The notes: generated from the letters alone by a model not told the origin. Positions 29,103 through 38,641 are shown, numbered from the stretch's first letter. The stretch: 64,000 nucleotides of DNA from Sphingomonas nostoxanthinifaciens (GCF_019930585.1 NZ_CP082839.1:2290001-2354000); one strand, 5' to 3'. Made by a program: numbers and translations.

Positions 29103-29131
29103 TTGCCTTTCGCGCGCCGATGCGACATAGG
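29103..29131 (+). promoter_or_regulatory. Candidate promoter of rpsF-rpsR-rplI
   Basis: TTGCCT (29103-29108), a 17-base spacer and CATAGG (29126-29131) match a sigma-70-type pattern. It lies about 108 bases upstream of rpsF. Downstream, two hairpins (29140-29165 and 29193-29213) may form a leader that regulates the operon; this is an inference. Confidence 0.4.
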
Positions 29132-29238
29132 TCGCGGATCGGGTGGAGCCTCGTGCTTCCACCCGTTTCGCATTTTGAACGACGGCCGGAGGGGCACCGC
29201 ATGGGGCGGTGTCAGCGATCGGCATGGAGACGAGATAC

Positions 29239-29628
29239 ATGGCTCTCTACGAGCATGTCTTCCTTGCGCGCCAGGATCTGGCGCAGGCACAGGTAGACGC
29301 ACTGGCGGAAACCGCCACCAAGATTGTCGAAGAAGGACAGGGCAAGGTCGTCAAGACCGAGACCTGGGGCCTGCGCGGCCTCGCCTATCGCATCGCCAAG
29401 AACCGCAAGGCGCATTACGTGATGCTCGAGATCGACGCGCCCGCGGGCGTGATCGCCGAGCTGGAGCGCCAGACCGCGATCAACGAGGACGTGATCCGCT
29501 ACATGACCATTCGCGTCGATGCGCATGAGCAGGGTCCGTCGGCAATGATGCGCCGTCAGGAGCGTGACCGCCAGCGCGAGCAGCGCGGCGATCGTCCGCG
29601 CCGCGACGACCGCGACATGGCCGCGTAA
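29239..29628 (+). CDS. rpsF: 30S ribosomal protein S6
   Basis: 129 residues from [16 protein letters not shown], with GGAGA upstream. The core matches S6 ([31 protein letters not shown]); the basic C-terminal tail ([16 protein letters not shown]) is an alpha-type extension. An in-frame start further upstream gives a non-S6 N-terminus, so this ATG is preferred. First of rpsF-rpsR-rplI. Confidence 0.98.
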   Translation: MALYEHVFLARQDLAQAQVDALAETATKIVEEGQGKVVKTETWGLRGLAYRIAKNRKAHYVMLEIDAPAGVIAELERQTAINEDVIRYMTIRVDAHEQGPSAMMRRQERDRQREQRGDRPRRDDRDMAA

Positions 29629-29642
29629 GGGAGACAGAAACC

Positions 29643-29867
29643 ATGGCCCGCGCCTTTTTCCGCCGCCGCAAGAGCTGCCCCTTCTCCGCGAAGGACGCTC
29701 CCCGGATCGATTACAAGGACGTTCGTCTGCTGCAGGGCTTCGTGTCCGAGCGTGGCAAGATCGTTCCCAGCCGCATCACTGCGGTTTCCGCCAAGAAGCA
29801 GCGCGAACTCGCCCAGGCGATCAAGCGCGCCCGTCACATCGGGCTGCTTCCGTACATCGTTAAGTAA
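29643..29867 (+). CDS. rpsR: 30S ribosomal protein S18
   Basis: 74 residues. [20 protein letters not shown] and [18 protein letters not shown] are the S18 signature. It binds S6 in the small subunit platform. Located 14 bases after rpsF. Confidence 0.98.
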   Translation: MARAFFRRRKSCPFSAKDAPRIDYKDVRLLQGFVSERGKIVPSRITAVSAKKQRELAQAIKRARHIGLLPYIVK

Positions 29868-29879
29868 GGAGCCGAGCCC

Positions 29880-30461
29880 ATGGACGTGATCCTGCTCGAG
29901 CGTGTCGAGAAGCTCGGCGCCATCGGCGACGTCGTTTCGGTCAAGAACGGCTTCGCCCGCAACTATCTCCTGCCGCGCAAGAAGGCGCTGCGCGCCAACG
30001 AGGCCAACAAGAAGGTCTTCGAGGCGAACCGCGCCCAGATCGAGGCGGACAATGCCAACCGGCGCGGCGACGCGCAGGCGGCGTCGAAGGGCGTCGATGG
30101 CAAGACCATCCTGCTGATCCGGCAGGCGTCGAACACCGGCCAGCTCTACGGCTCGGTGTCCGCACGCGACCTCGCCGAACTGCTTGCCGAGGACGGCGTC
30201 AAGGTTGGCAAGAGCCAGATCGTGCTCGACAAGCCGATCAAGGCGATCGGCCTGTTCCAGGTGAAGGTTTCGCTGCACCCGGAAGTGTCGGTGACGATCA
30301 AGGTGAACGTCGCCCGCTCGCCCGAGGAAGCCGAACTGCAGGCGCAGGGCGTCGACGTCCGTGCGCAGATGTTCGAGCGCGACGAAGCCGGCTTCACCGA
30401 GGCCTACGATCCGAACGCCGAGCCGGGCGAGATCGCAGCCGAGGAGCCGGCGCAGGGCTGA
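29880..30461 (+). CDS. rplI: 50S ribosomal protein L9
   Basis: 193 residues. The N-terminal domain [20 protein letters not shown] and [12 protein letters not shown] binds 23S rRNA; a long helix links to the C-terminal domain, and the extra acidic tail ([14 protein letters not shown]) is an alphaproteobacterial extension. Last gene of the operon. Confidence 0.98.
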   Translation: MDVILLERVEKLGAIGDVVSVKNGFARNYLLPRKKALRANEANKKVFEANRAQIEADNANRRGDAQAASKGVDGKTILLIRQASNTGQLYGSVSARDLAELLAEDGVKVGKSQIVLDKPIKAIGLFQVKVSLHPEVSVTIKVNVARSPEEAELQAQGVDVRAQMFERDEAGFTEAYDPNAEPGEIAAEEPAQG

Positions 30462-30485
30462 CGCCCCGCTCCGACGACAAAGCAG

Positions 30486-30526
30486 AAAGGGCCGCCCGTC
30501 GTCATGACGGGCGGCCCTTTCTTTTT
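30486..30526 (+). terminator. Strong rho-independent terminator after rplI
   Basis: A perfect 15-bp stem (30486-30500 with 30506-30520), GTCAT loop, then CTTTTT. This ends the ribosomal operon; the stem and A/T flanks make it usable in both directions. Confidence 0.93.
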
Positions 30527-30549
30527 GGGCGGGCGCATCCCCCCATAGT

Positions 30550-30642
30550 CGTCATCCCCGCGCAGGCGGGGATCCATTGTCCGGCCGTGATGAACTATGG
30601 CGGCGGTTGCGCGAATGGATTCCCGCCTGCGCGGGAATGACG
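30550..30642. repeat. REP-like palindrome pair
   Basis: CGTCATCCCCGCGCAGGCGG (30550) and TCCCGCCTGCGCGGGAATGA (30620) are inverted copies separated by about 40 bases, between rplI and the PAS protein gene. Each unit itself forms a hairpin. Confidence 0.75.
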
Positions 30643-30652
30643 GCTGGCTGCG

Positions 30653-31531
30653 TTACCGCCGCGAGACCAGCACCACCGCCCCGTCGCCGTCGCGCTCGCC
30701 ATATTGCGCCGCCAGCGCGATGCGCACCGGCAGTTCGTCGCCGCGATTGACCAGCAAAGCCGTATCGAATGCGCGTGCCCCGCCACCGCTCATGACGGCT
30801 TCCAGCTCGCTCGACGCGGCGACGCGGCGATCGAGCGGCAGCACGTCGACCAGGCGCGCACGTACCAGCATCTGCGACGCGAAGCCCGCCATGCCGGCCA
30901 GCGCCTCGTCGACCTCGACGAAGGTGCCGCGCGCCGACAGGCGAGCGCGGCCGACGCCGCCATGGATCGTCAACGCCGCCATGCCGGCCGCATCGGCGTC
31001 GCAGCGCCGCTGCCCTTCGATCTCCTCGGTAATGTCGCGCATCAGGCACGCCGCGCCGTCGCCATGCGGAAACACGCGAAGATGCAGCACGCGCCCGGAA
31101 TAGCAGGGCGACGGCGTGGAGAAATTGGCCATCTCGCCCGCCGCGACCGCGCGCATCAGGTGGCCCATCAGCAGCGAGCCGTCGAGCCGCGATACCTCGT
31201 CGGCCAGGCGCAGGCCGAGCGCGGCGCCGCGCACCAGACGGAAATAACCCGCCGCGACCGCGTTGATCTCGACCAGACGGAACGCCTGATCGACCGCGAA
31301 GAAGCCCTCGGTCATATGTTCGAGCATCGGCTCGAGCGGCGGCCGCTGGCTGGCCTCGCCGGTCGAACGCCCGCGCAACGATTGATAGGAGGCGACCGAC
31401 AGCATCACCAGGCGATCACGCCCATGATGCGTCACGTAGACGGGACGCTGGACGGCCTCTTCCTGCCAGCAGCCGAAACGGCGGACGAACTCTGCCGCCG
31501 TCACGCGCGTCCGGGGGGTCTCAACACTCAT
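30653..31531 (-). CDS. Phd/YefM-like domain fused to PAS domains
   Basis: 292 residues from MSVETPRTRV. The first 55 residues (TRVTAAEFVRRFGCWQEEAV, then RPVYVTHHGRDRLVMLSVASYQSL) follow the Phd/YefM antitoxin pattern: a helix with an Ala/Phe/Arg start, then the V-T-H-H-G-R strand-turn and VMLSVASY. Next come one clear PAS domain (about 68-185: MLEHMTEGFFAVDQAFRLVE) and a second PAS-like segment (about 195-290: ARLSARGTFVEVDEALAGMA). No output domain such as kinase is seen. It may be a DNA-binding protein with a sensor, not an antitoxin, since no toxin gene is adjacent. Confidence 0.78.
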   Translation of the reverse strand: MSVETPRTRVTAAEFVRRFGCWQEEAVQRPVYVTHHGRDRLVMLSVASYQSLRGRSTGEASQRPPLEPMLEHMTEGFFAVDQAFRLVEINAVAAGYFRLVRGAALGLRLADEVSRLDGSLLMGHLMRAVAAGEMANFSTPSPCYSGRVLHLRVFPHGDGAACLMRDITEEIEGQRRCDADAAGMAALTIHGGVGRARLSARGTFVEVDEALAGMAGFASQMLVRARLVDVLPLDRRVAASSELEAVMSGGGARAFDTALLVNRGDELPVRIALAAQYGERDGDGAVVLVSRR

Positions 31532-31544
31532 GTTCCACACTTCC

Positions 31545-31657
31545 CTGCATTTGATGCAGGCAGCTAAGCCACGGGGTCGGTTCGCAAATTCCTTCCTTCC
31601 GCGAGGGTCTTGGTCCGATCCGGACCGTGGCGGCGGCTCGATGCAGGCGAACTGCAT
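31545..31657. promoter_or_regulatory. Cluster of ATGCAG/CTGCAT half-sites upstream of the Phd-PAS gene
   Basis: Two inverted pairs in opposite geometry: CTGCAT-TTG-ATGCAG (31545-31559) and ATGCAG-GCGAA-CTGCAT (31641-31657). A further ATGCAG lies at 31697. The first pair is 14 bases upstream of the start codon of a gene with a Phd-like DNA-binding domain. This could be an autoregulatory operator; it is inferred from the pattern only. Confidence 0.45.
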
Positions 31658-31693
31658 GCCGATCCGGATATGATTAATTCCTGTAAGGTCCGT

Positions 31694-32155
31694 TCAATGC
31701 AGGATTTGCGCGATCGCCTCCACCAGCGGCGCCTGGCTCAACAGAATCATCCGCCGCGCCGCATCCAGCGTGAACCAACGCGCGGCGGCGACTTCGGGGA
31801 AAGACCGCATCCGGCCCGAACGCGGCGGCCATTCGAGCTCGAACGTGATGCTGACGACCGCATCCGGATCGACATCCTGTTCGAGCGTGAACGCCTCCAC
31901 CCACTTGCCGCCGGCCTGTCGCACCTGCGCGAGCGGGCGTGGCACGTCGGTCAGCGTGACGCCCAATTCTTCCCCCACCTCGCGGATCGCGGCGGCGAGC
32001 GGCGTCTCGCCCGGTTCGATCGCGCCCTTGGGAATCTGCCATGCGCCGACGTCGCGGCCGCGCCAGAACGGGCCGCCGGGCAGCACCAGCAGCACCTCCG
32101 GCACCGCGCCGGTCCGACGATAGAGCAGCACCCCGGCGCTACGGGGCGCAGCCAA
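31694..32155 (-). CDS. Nudix hydrolase
   Basis: 153 residues. The Nudix box is intact ([20 protein letters not shown] followed by LGV), and the N-terminal [26 protein letters not shown] fits the family. Substrate is unknown; sequence context ([18 protein letters not shown]) resembles Nudix proteins acting on diadenosine polyphosphates, but this is not certain. It is minus strand and divergent from sdaA. Confidence 0.9.
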   Translation of the reverse strand: MAAPRSAGVLLYRRTGAVPEVLLVLPGGPFWRGRDVGAWQIPKGAIEPGETPLAAAIREVGEELGVTLTDVPRPLAQVRQAGGKWVEAFTLEQDVDPDAVVSITFELEWPPRSGRMRSFPEVAAARWFTLDAARRMILLSQAPLVEAIAQILH

Positions 32156-32248
32156 CAGGCGATCCCGAACAGACGAACATTGTTACCTTATGCGACATGA
32201 TTCACGCTTTGTCTGGAGTATCTTCGCGCATCGACTATCGAAGGCGCG

Positions 32249-33627
32249 ATGACCTGCAGCGTGTTCGACCTGTTCAAGATCGGCGTCGGCCCTTCCTCGT
32301 CGCACACGATGGGGCCGATGACGGCGGCATGCCGCTTCGTCACGCTGTTGCGCGATGCCGGCCTGCTCGAAACGACCGCGCGACTGACCTGCGATCTCTA
32401 CGGCTCGCTCGCGCTGACCGGCAAGGGGCACGCCACCGATCGCGCGGTGCTGCTGGGTTTCGCGGGGTTCAGCCCGGACCAGGTCGCCCCGGACGAGGCC
32501 GACGCGACGCTTGCAACGATCCGATCGGAATGTCGCATGCTGGTCGGCGGCGTCCACCCGATCGCGTTCGACGAGGCGGCCGACCTGCTGTTCCACCAAC
32601 GCGAGAAACTGCCCTTCCACTCGAACGGCATGCGCTGCTCGGCGTTCGATGCCGAGGGCGCGCTGCTCGCCGAACGGGTCTATTATTCGGTGGGCGGCGG
32701 CGCGGTGGTGGACGAGGCGCAGGTCGCCGCCAACGCCCCGCCCGGCGCGCTGGCCGACATCCCCTTCCCCTATCGCTCCGGTGCAGAGCTGCTGGCGCTG
32801 GCCGAGCGCACCGGCCAGTCGCTGGCCGAGGTGGCGCTCGCCAACGAGCTGGCGCTGACGCCCGAGGCCGACGTGCGCGCTCGCCTCGCCGAGATCACGC
32901 GCGTGATGTCGGCCTGCATCGATCGCGGCATCGGCCAGCGCGGCATCCTGCCCGGCGGGCTGAAGGTCGTCCGCCGCGCGCCCGAAGTGCATGCGAAGCT
33001 GATCGCACGGCAGGAGCGGATGCTGTCCGATCCGCTGTCGGTGATCGACTGGGTCAACCTCTGGGCGCTGGCGGTGACGAGGAAAATGCCGCCGGCGGCC
33101 GCGTCGTCACCGCGCCGACCAACGGTGCGGCCGGAATTGTACCGGCGGTGCTGCGTTATTATGAGCGCTTCGTTCCCGGCGCGAACGAAGACGGCGTCGC
33201 GCGTTTCCTGCTGGTCGCCGCCGCGGTCGGCTCGCTGTTCAAGGAGAATGCTTCGATCTCCGGCGCCGAGGTCGGTTGTCAGGGCGAGGTCGGGGTTGCC
33301 TGCTCGATGGCGGCGGCCGGCCTGGCGGCGGTGATGGGCGGCAGCAACGCGCAGATCGAGAATGCCGCCGAGATCGGCATGGAGCATAATCTCGGCCTCA
33401 CCTGCGATCCGGTCGGCGGCCTCGTCCAGGTGCCGTGCATCGAGCGCAACGCCGTCGGCGCGATCAAGGCGATCGAGGCGGCGCGGCTCGCCTTGCTCGG
33501 CGACGGCACGCACCGCGTCAGCCTTGACCAGGTGATCGAGACGATGCGCCGCACCGGCGCCGACATGAACGAGCGTTACAAGGAGACCGCGCTCGGCGGG
33601 CTCGCCGTCAACGTCGTCGAGTGCTGA
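32249..33627 (+). pseudogene. sdaA: L-serine ammonia-lyase, disrupted by a one-base frameshift
   Basis: Would encode about 459 residues. The first frame (from [20 protein letters not shown]) runs correctly to [10 protein letters not shown], then diverges at about base 33077. The expected [20 protein letters not shown] continues in a frame shifted by one base to NVVEC at 33627. One missing A (expected GTGAACGAGG, found GTGACGAGG) explains it. The [4Fe-4S] Cys region in the second half is intact. Either a true inactivating mutation or a sequencing or assembly error. Confidence 0.9.
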
Positions 33628-33742
33628 TCGGGACGGACGACCCGATCCCGCGCCGAGCCGCACCGGCCTGCGCTTTACGCGAGCCGCCGCCGCGTGCCAT
33701 GGCGGTCGCTGCACCCCGATACAGGAGCTTAGGCAAACGGCG

Positions 33743-34453
33743 ATGGCCGGCATCGTCCAGATCGAGAATGTCGGGCTTCGTTTCGGCACCGGCGCCGAGG
33801 CGCTTTCGGACCTGAGCCTTACTTTGGCGCGCGGCTCATTCCACTTTCTGGTGGGGCCGTCGGGTGCGGGCAAGACCTCGCTGCTGCGGCTGATCGGCGG
33901 CGGCGTGCGGCCAAGCCGCGGCATCGTCCGCCTGTTCGGAGAGGATCTGGCGGGCGTGCCGCGGGCGCGGCTGCCGGCGCTGCGCCGTCGGCTGGGCATG
34001 GTGCATCAGGATGCCGTGCTGGTTCCGGGCCTCACCAGCTTCGACAATATCGCTTTGCCGCTGCGCATCGCCGGGCTCGACGAGGCGCAGATCAGCGCGC
34101 AGGTGAGCGAGATGCTCGACTGGGTCGGCCTCGCGACGCGCGCCGCCGCGCGGCCCGAGGCGCTTTCGGCCGGCGAGCGCCAGCGCGTCGGCATCGCCCG
34201 CGCGGTGATCGGCCGGCCCGAGCTGATCCTCGCCGACGAGCCGACCGGCAATGTCGATGCCGAGCTGGCGGCGCGGCTGATCCACCTGCTCGATGCGCTC
34301 CATCGCGCCGGCACGACGGTGGTGGTCGCGACGCACGATCTCTCGCTGATCGGGCGGGTGCGCGATGCCGGGCTGATCCGGCTGGCGCGTGGCCGGCTCG
34401 ATGATCCGGTGGGCACGCTGCGGCATCCCGCCGCGCGGCTGGCGACGGCATGA
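33743..34453 (+). CDS. ftsE: Cell division ATP-binding protein FtsE
   Basis: 236 residues. ABC ATPase with Walker A GPSGAGKTSLL, signature LSAGERQRVGIARA and Walker B LILADEPTGNVD. With FtsX it couples ATP hydrolysis to cell-wall hydrolase activation at the septum. Its stop overlaps the ftsX ATG. Confidence 0.94.
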   Translation: MAGIVQIENVGLRFGTGAEALSDLSLTLARGSFHFLVGPSGAGKTSLLRLIGGGVRPSRGIVRLFGEDLAGVPRARLPALRRRLGMVHQDAVLVPGLTSFDNIALPLRIAGLDEAQISAQVSEMLDWVGLATRAAARPEALSAGERQRVGIARAVIGRPELILADEPTGNVDAELAARLIHLLDALHRAGTTVVVATHDLSLIGRVRDAGLIRLARGRLDDPVGTLRHPAARLATA

Positions 34454-35220
34454 TGCGGATCGCCGCCCCACTCCTGCCCGTCCGGCGCAGGCCGAGCGCG
34501 CTCGTTTTGCTGGTCGGCGGATGCAGTCTGCTCCTGCTGCTTGCCGCCGCGCTGGCGCACGCCACCGCAGCGGCACCCCCGCGGCTGATGGTTCAGGTCG
34601 TTGCGGCAGATGACGCTGAGCGCGCGGCGGATGCGGACAAGGCGATTGCGATCCTGCGCGCTCAGCCCGGCGTCCGTGCGGCGCGTCAGGTCGATCCGTC
34701 CGCGCTTGCCGACATGGCCGGGCCGCTCCCCGCCGACCAGCCGGCTTTGCCGGCATTGATCGAGGTGACCCTCGCCGCCGATGCAAGCGAGGCCGCGCTT
34801 GGCCGCGCGCTGGCGCCGGTGCGCGATGCCGCCATGCAACCGCGCGGACCCGCGAGCGCGCCGTCGCCGCTGCACCGTCTCGCTTTGTTCGCGACATTGG
34901 TCGCCGGCATGAGCCTGATCGGCGGCGCAGTCGCCATCGCGCGCGATCGGCTGTCGCGGCGCGCGGTCACCGTCACCTTGCTGCGCGAGCTTGGCGCGGA
35001 AGATGCGCGGATCGCGCGGACGATGCTGCACGATCCCGCGCTCGATACGCTTGCGGGGCTCGGCGGCGCACTTGCGGTGGCCCTGCTGCTGCTCGGCGCG
35101 GCGGGGCAGCTCGGCTGGGGCATGGCCGGCGGCCTGGTCACGACGGCATTGGTCGCGACGATGTTGTGCGCGACCGCGGCGATGGCGACGACGTTACTCT
35201 CGCTCGCGCGGCGACCATGA
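34450..35220 (+). CDS. ftsX: Cell division protein FtsX
   Basis: 256 residues. Four-helix membrane protein: TM1 near residues 15-40 (ALVLLVGGCSLLLLLAAAL), a periplasmic loop (PRLMVQVVAADDAERAADAD), then three C-terminal helices (ALFATLVAGMSLIGGAVAIA, TLAGLGGALAVALLLLGAAG, GLVTTALVATMLCATAAMAT). Relatively short and weakly conserved, as usual for alphaproteobacterial FtsX. Follows ftsE with overlap and is followed by the YdcF-like gene with an ATGA overlap. Confidence 0.9.
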   Translation: MMRIAAPLLPVRRRPSALVLLVGGCSLLLLLAAALAHATAAAPPRLMVQVVAADDAERAADADKAIAILRAQPGVRAARQVDPSALADMAGPLPADQPALPALIEVTLAADASEAALGRALAPVRDAAMQPRGPASAPSPLHRLALFATLVAGMSLIGGAVAIARDRLSRRAVTVTLLRELGAEDARIARTMLHDPALDTLAGLGGALAVALLLLGAAGQLGWGMAGGLVTTALVATMLCATAAMATTLLSLARRP

Positions 35221-35741
35221 TCCAGCGCCTGCTGGCGACCCTCGTGCTGCTCTGGACCGGCGGGTTCGTGCTGTTCTCGATCGACCTGCCCCGCCCCGCC
35301 GGCCCGGACCGCACCGACGGCATCGTCGTGCTCACCGGCGGACCGGGGCGGGTCCAGCGCGGGACGCAGGCGCTGGCAGCGGGCGAGGCGCGGAGGATGC
35401 TGATCTCGGGCGTCGATCCACGCGTGACCGAGGCGGAGATGGCGAGCCTCTATCGCATCCCCGTCGACCTGCGCGACGCGGTCGATCTCGGCCGCACCGC
35501 CGTCGACACCCGCTCCAACGCGGCCGAGACCGCCGCGTGGATCGCCCAGCATGATTATCATTCGATCCGGCTGGTCACGACCGACTGGCATATGCGCCGC
35601 GCCCGTTTCGAGCTGGGTCACACCGTGCGCGGCGTGCGGATCGTGACCGATGCCGTGCCGAGCGAGCCCGGCCTCGTCGCCTTGCTCCGCGAATATAACA
35701 AGTTCCTGCTGCGACGCGCCTCGGCACTGATCGGGCACTGA
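35217..35741 (+). CDS. YdcF/SanA family (DUF218) membrane protein
   Basis: 174 residues. One N-terminal membrane helix (MIQRLLATLVLLWTGGFVLF) then a DUF218 domain (IVVLTGGPGRVQRGTQALAA, MLISGVDP, DTRSNAAETAAWI, LVTTDWHMRRARFEL). The family includes ElyC and SanA, envelope-linked proteins of unclear mechanism. It is coupled to ftsX by ATGA, so a role in envelope or division is inferred from context. Confidence 0.88.
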   Translation: MIQRLLATLVLLWTGGFVLFSIDLPRPAGPDRTDGIVVLTGGPGRVQRGTQALAAGEARRMLISGVDPRVTEAEMASLYRIPVDLRDAVDLGRTAVDTRSNAAETAAWIAQHDYHSIRLVTTDWHMRRARFELGHTVRGVRIVTDAVPSEPGLVALLREYNKFLLRRASALIGH

Positions 35742-35747
35742 GCCGAT

Positions 35748-36575
35748 CTAGCGCCGCTTGCGCGCGTCCGAAGCCCGGCTCGCCAGCGCGCGCTCGATCG
35801 CCGCCTCGGCGACCGGCGCCATGCGGGCATAGCCTTCGGCGAGCGGGTGGACCCCATCCTTGCTCAGCCCGCGCGCGAGCAGGCCGTGATCGTCCGCCAG
35901 CACCGAATAATAATCGGCAAACGCATAGCCGCGCTCGCTGCAGAACTGCCGCAGCCAGGCGTTCAGCGCGCGCAGTTCCTCGGGGTGCCGTTCGTTCAGC
36001 ACGTCCTTGGACTGCTCGGTATAGTTGCTGACGGGCAGGACCGAGGCGAACACCACCTTGATGCCGTGGCGATCGGCCAGATCGGCCATCGTTTCGTAAT
36101 TGGTCTCGATTTGCTCGGCCGTCTGGACCTGCAGGAAGCCCTGCACGTCGTTCACGCCGGCGAGGATCACCACTGCCGCCGGATCCAGCGCGATCACGTC
36201 CTGATGGAAGCGCAGGATCATCTGCGCGGTCACCTGGCTGCCGATGCCGCGATTGACGTAGGGCTTGCCGGGAAAGCTCGCCGTCAGATCCCACTTGTCG
36301 GTGATCGAATCGCCAAAGAACACCACGCGTTGTTCGCCGGGCTTGGGCGGCGCGAGCGCGGCATCGGCGGGCGCGTAAAGATAGCGCTCGCCGAAATCCT
36401 GCATCAGGCTCGGCACCAGCTTGGCACGGAACGGCCCGAGCCACTGGCCCCAATCCTTGTCCTGCACCGTCCGTCGCTCGGGCGAACTCTGATAATCGGG
36501 GCGCACCGGCGTCGGCGCCTGTGCTGCCAGCGGCGTGGCGGCGAGCAGCAGCGGCAGTATCGACCAAGCTCTCAT
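35748..36575 (-). CDS. Secreted GDSL/SGNH esterase
   Basis: 275 residues; signal peptide MRAWSILPLLLAATPLAAQA. SGNH hydrolase blocks: GDS in VVFFGDSITDKW, Gly in VNRGIGSQ, Asn in AGVNDVQGF, and Asp-His in SKDGVHPLAEGY. A periplasmic esterase or acetylhydrolase; the platelet-activating-factor acetylhydrolase-like pattern VNRGIG is seen. The start overlaps the tyrA stop by ATGA. Substrate unknown. Confidence 0.9.
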   Translation of the reverse strand: MRAWSILPLLLAATPLAAQAPTPVRPDYQSSPERRTVQDKDWGQWLGPFRAKLVPSLMQDFGERYLYAPADAALAPPKPGEQRVVFFGDSITDKWDLTASFPGKPYVNRGIGSQVTAQMILRFHQDVIALDPAAVVILAGVNDVQGFLQVQTAEQIETNYETMADLADRHGIKVVFASVLPVSNYTEQSKDVLNERHPEELRALNAWLRQFCSERGYAFADYYSVLADDHGLLARGLSKDGVHPLAEGYARMAPVAEAAIERALASRASDARKRR

Positions 36576-37480
36576 TCGTGCGGTCTCCCGAAATCGGGGC
36601 GGGCGTCGTCCTGCCCCTGCTCGATGATCGAACGTCGCACCGCGCGGGTGCGGGTGAACAGGTCGAACAAAGCGTCGCCGTCGCCCCAGCGGATCGCGCG
36701 CTGCAGCATCGTCACGTCCTCGGTCAGGCGCTGCAGCACCTCGAGCACCGCCTCGCGATTGTTGAGGAACACGTCGCGCCACATCGTCGGATCGGACGCG
36801 GCGATGCGGGTGAAGTCGCGGAAGCCGCCGGCGGAGAATTTGATGACCTCCGACTGCGTCACTTCCTCCAGATCGGAAGCGGTGCCGACGATCGAGTAAG
36901 CGATCAGGTGTGGCACGTGGCTCGTCACCGCCAGCACCAGATCGTGGTGGCGCGCGTCCATGATCTCGACCTCGGCCCCCAGCCGTTCCCAGAAGGTCGA
37001 GACGCGCATCACCGCCGCCGGATCGGTGTCGCCGTCGGGCGTCAGGATGCACCAGCGGCCCTTGAACAACGTGGCGAAGCCCGCGTCGGGCCCGGATTGC
37101 TCGGTGCCCGCGACCGGGTGGCCCGGCACGATCGTCGCAGCCGGCAGCGCCGCGCGCATCGCCGCCGCGACCGACGCCTTGGCGCCGCCGACATCGCTCA
37201 CCACCGCATCGGCGGGCAGATCGTCGGCGATCGCCTCGGCCGCCGTGCCGATCGCGCCGACCGGTACGCACAGCATGACGAGATCGGCGTCGATCACCGC
37301 CGCGCCGGCGCCGTCGGCAACATCGTCGCACAGGTCGATCGCGCGTGCGCGCGCGCGCACGTCCGCATCGCCGTCGAAGCCGGTCACGCGCACCGTCGGC
37401 ATGTTGGCCCGCACCGCATGCGCGATCGACGAGCCGATGAGGCCCAGCCCGATCACCGTCACCCGCGCGAACGGCAGCAT
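36572..37480 (-). CDS. tyrA: Prephenate/arogenate dehydrogenase
   Basis: 302 residues from [19 protein letters not shown](P)-binding GLGLIGSS and the substrate region GHPVAGTEQSGP are typical of TyrA/TyrC. Makes a tyrosine precursor by oxidative decarboxylation; whether prephenate or arogenate is preferred cannot be told. Overlaps the hisC stop as TGATG. No fused chorismate mutase domain or ACT domain is seen. Confidence 0.94.
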   Translation of the reverse strand: MLPFARVTVIGLGLIGSSIAHAVRANMPTVRVTGFDGDADVRARARAIDLCDDVADGAGAAVIDADLVMLCVPVGAIGTAAEAIADDLPADAVVSDVGGAKASVAAAMRAALPAATIVPGHPVAGTEQSGPDAGFATLFKGRWCILTPDGDTDPAAVMRVSTFWERLGAEVEIMDARHHDLVLAVTSHVPHLIAYSIVGTASDLEEVTQSEVIKFSAGGFRDFTRIAASDPTMWRDVFLNNREAVLEVLQRLTEDVTMLQRAIRWGDGDALFDLFTRTRAVRRSIIEQGQDDARPDFGRPHE

Positions 37481-38580
37481 CAGCCCGCCTGCCCGACCAG
37501 TTCGCGCAACGCGGCGGCGAGCCCGCGCATCTCTTCCTCGGTGCCGATCGTGATGCGCAGCGCGTGCGGCAATTTCTGCCCCGGCAGCCAGCGCGTGATG
37601 TAGCCGCGCTCCATCAGGCCATGATAGGCCGCCTCGCCGGTCAGCTTGCCCTCGAACAGGACGAGGATGAAGTTCGCCTTGCTCGGCACCGATGACAGGC
37701 CGGCATTGCCGAGCGACGCCACCTCGGCCTCCAGCCACGTCCGCCAGCGGAGATTGTGATCGTGGCTCGCCGCGACGAAATCGTCCGACGCCAGCGCGGC
37801 GATCGCCGCCGCCTGTCCGCCGGTGGTGATGTTGAACGGCGCGCGGATCTTGTGCAGCGCCTCGACGATCGGCGCGGCGGCATAGCCCCAGCCGACCCGC
37901 TCGGCGGCGAGCCCGTGGATCTTCGAGAATGTCCGCGTGACGAGCACGTTCGGCGCGGACTTGGCGAGCTCCAGCGCGCCGTCATCGTCCTCGGGGTCGA
38001 GATATTCGGTATAGGCCTGGTCGAGCACCAGCAGGCAATCCGCCGGTAGCCCGGCATGCAGCCGCGCAATCTCTTCGCGCGAACTGTACGTGCCGGTGGG
38101 ATTGTTCGGATTGGCGACGAACACCACCCGCGTCCGCGGCGTCACGCCTGCCAGCAGCGCGTCGACATCGGTCGCATAATCGCGATCGTCGACCTCGACC
38201 AATTCGGCCCCCACCCGCCGCGCCGCGATCGGATAGACCGAAAAGCCGTAGCGCACGAACATCACCTCGTCGCCCGGCCCGGCGAAGGCGCCGGCGGCGA
38301 GATGGAGCAGTTCGTCCGACCCCTGCCCGTAGATCACGCGCTCGGCATCCAGCCCGAACTTGGCGGCGATCGCCGCGCGCAGATCATGCGCGCTCGCGTC
38401 GGGGTAGCGTTCGAGCGAAGCCGCATGCGCCGCATAAGCGGTGCGCGCCGCCGGGCTGGTTCCGAGCGGATTCTCGTTCGACGACAGCTTGTGCACGCGA
38501 CGGCCGTCGTCGGTGGTCGAACGACCGGGGACGTAGGGTGCGATCGCGTCGATCCACGGCTTGGGCGAAGGGCTGCTCAT
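37480..38580 (-). CDS. hisC: Histidinol-phosphate aminotransferase
   Basis: 366 residues. Type I PLP aminotransferase with [11 protein letters not shown] at the N-terminus and the PLP lysine in [17 protein letters not shown]. Catalyses a step of histidine synthesis and, being next to tyrA, may also serve phenylalanine or tyrosine synthesis. First gene of hisC-tyrA-esterase; divergent from metX. Confidence 0.95.
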   Translation of the reverse strand: MSSPSPKPWIDAIAPYVPGRSTTDDGRRVHKLSSNENPLGTSPAARTAYAAHAASLERYPDASAHDLRAAIAAKFGLDAERVIYGQGSDELLHLAAGAFAGPGDEVMFVRYGFSVYPIAARRVGAELVEVDDRDYATDVDALLAGVTPRTRVVFVANPNNPTGTYSSREEIARLHAGLPADCLLVLDQAYTEYLDPEDDDGALELAKSAPNVLVTRTFSKIHGLAAERVGWGYAAAPIVEALHKIRAPFNITTGGQAAAIAALASDDFVAASHDHNLRWRTWLEAEVASLGNAGLSSVPSKANFILVLFEGKLTGEAAYHGLMERGYITRWLPGQKLPHALRITIGTEEEMRGLAAALRELVGQAG

Positions 38581-38641
38581 GGGGGCTGCGGTTTAGAGGA
38601 TCGGCAGCCCATGGCAACCGGTCGGGCGTGGCCGCTGCGCG

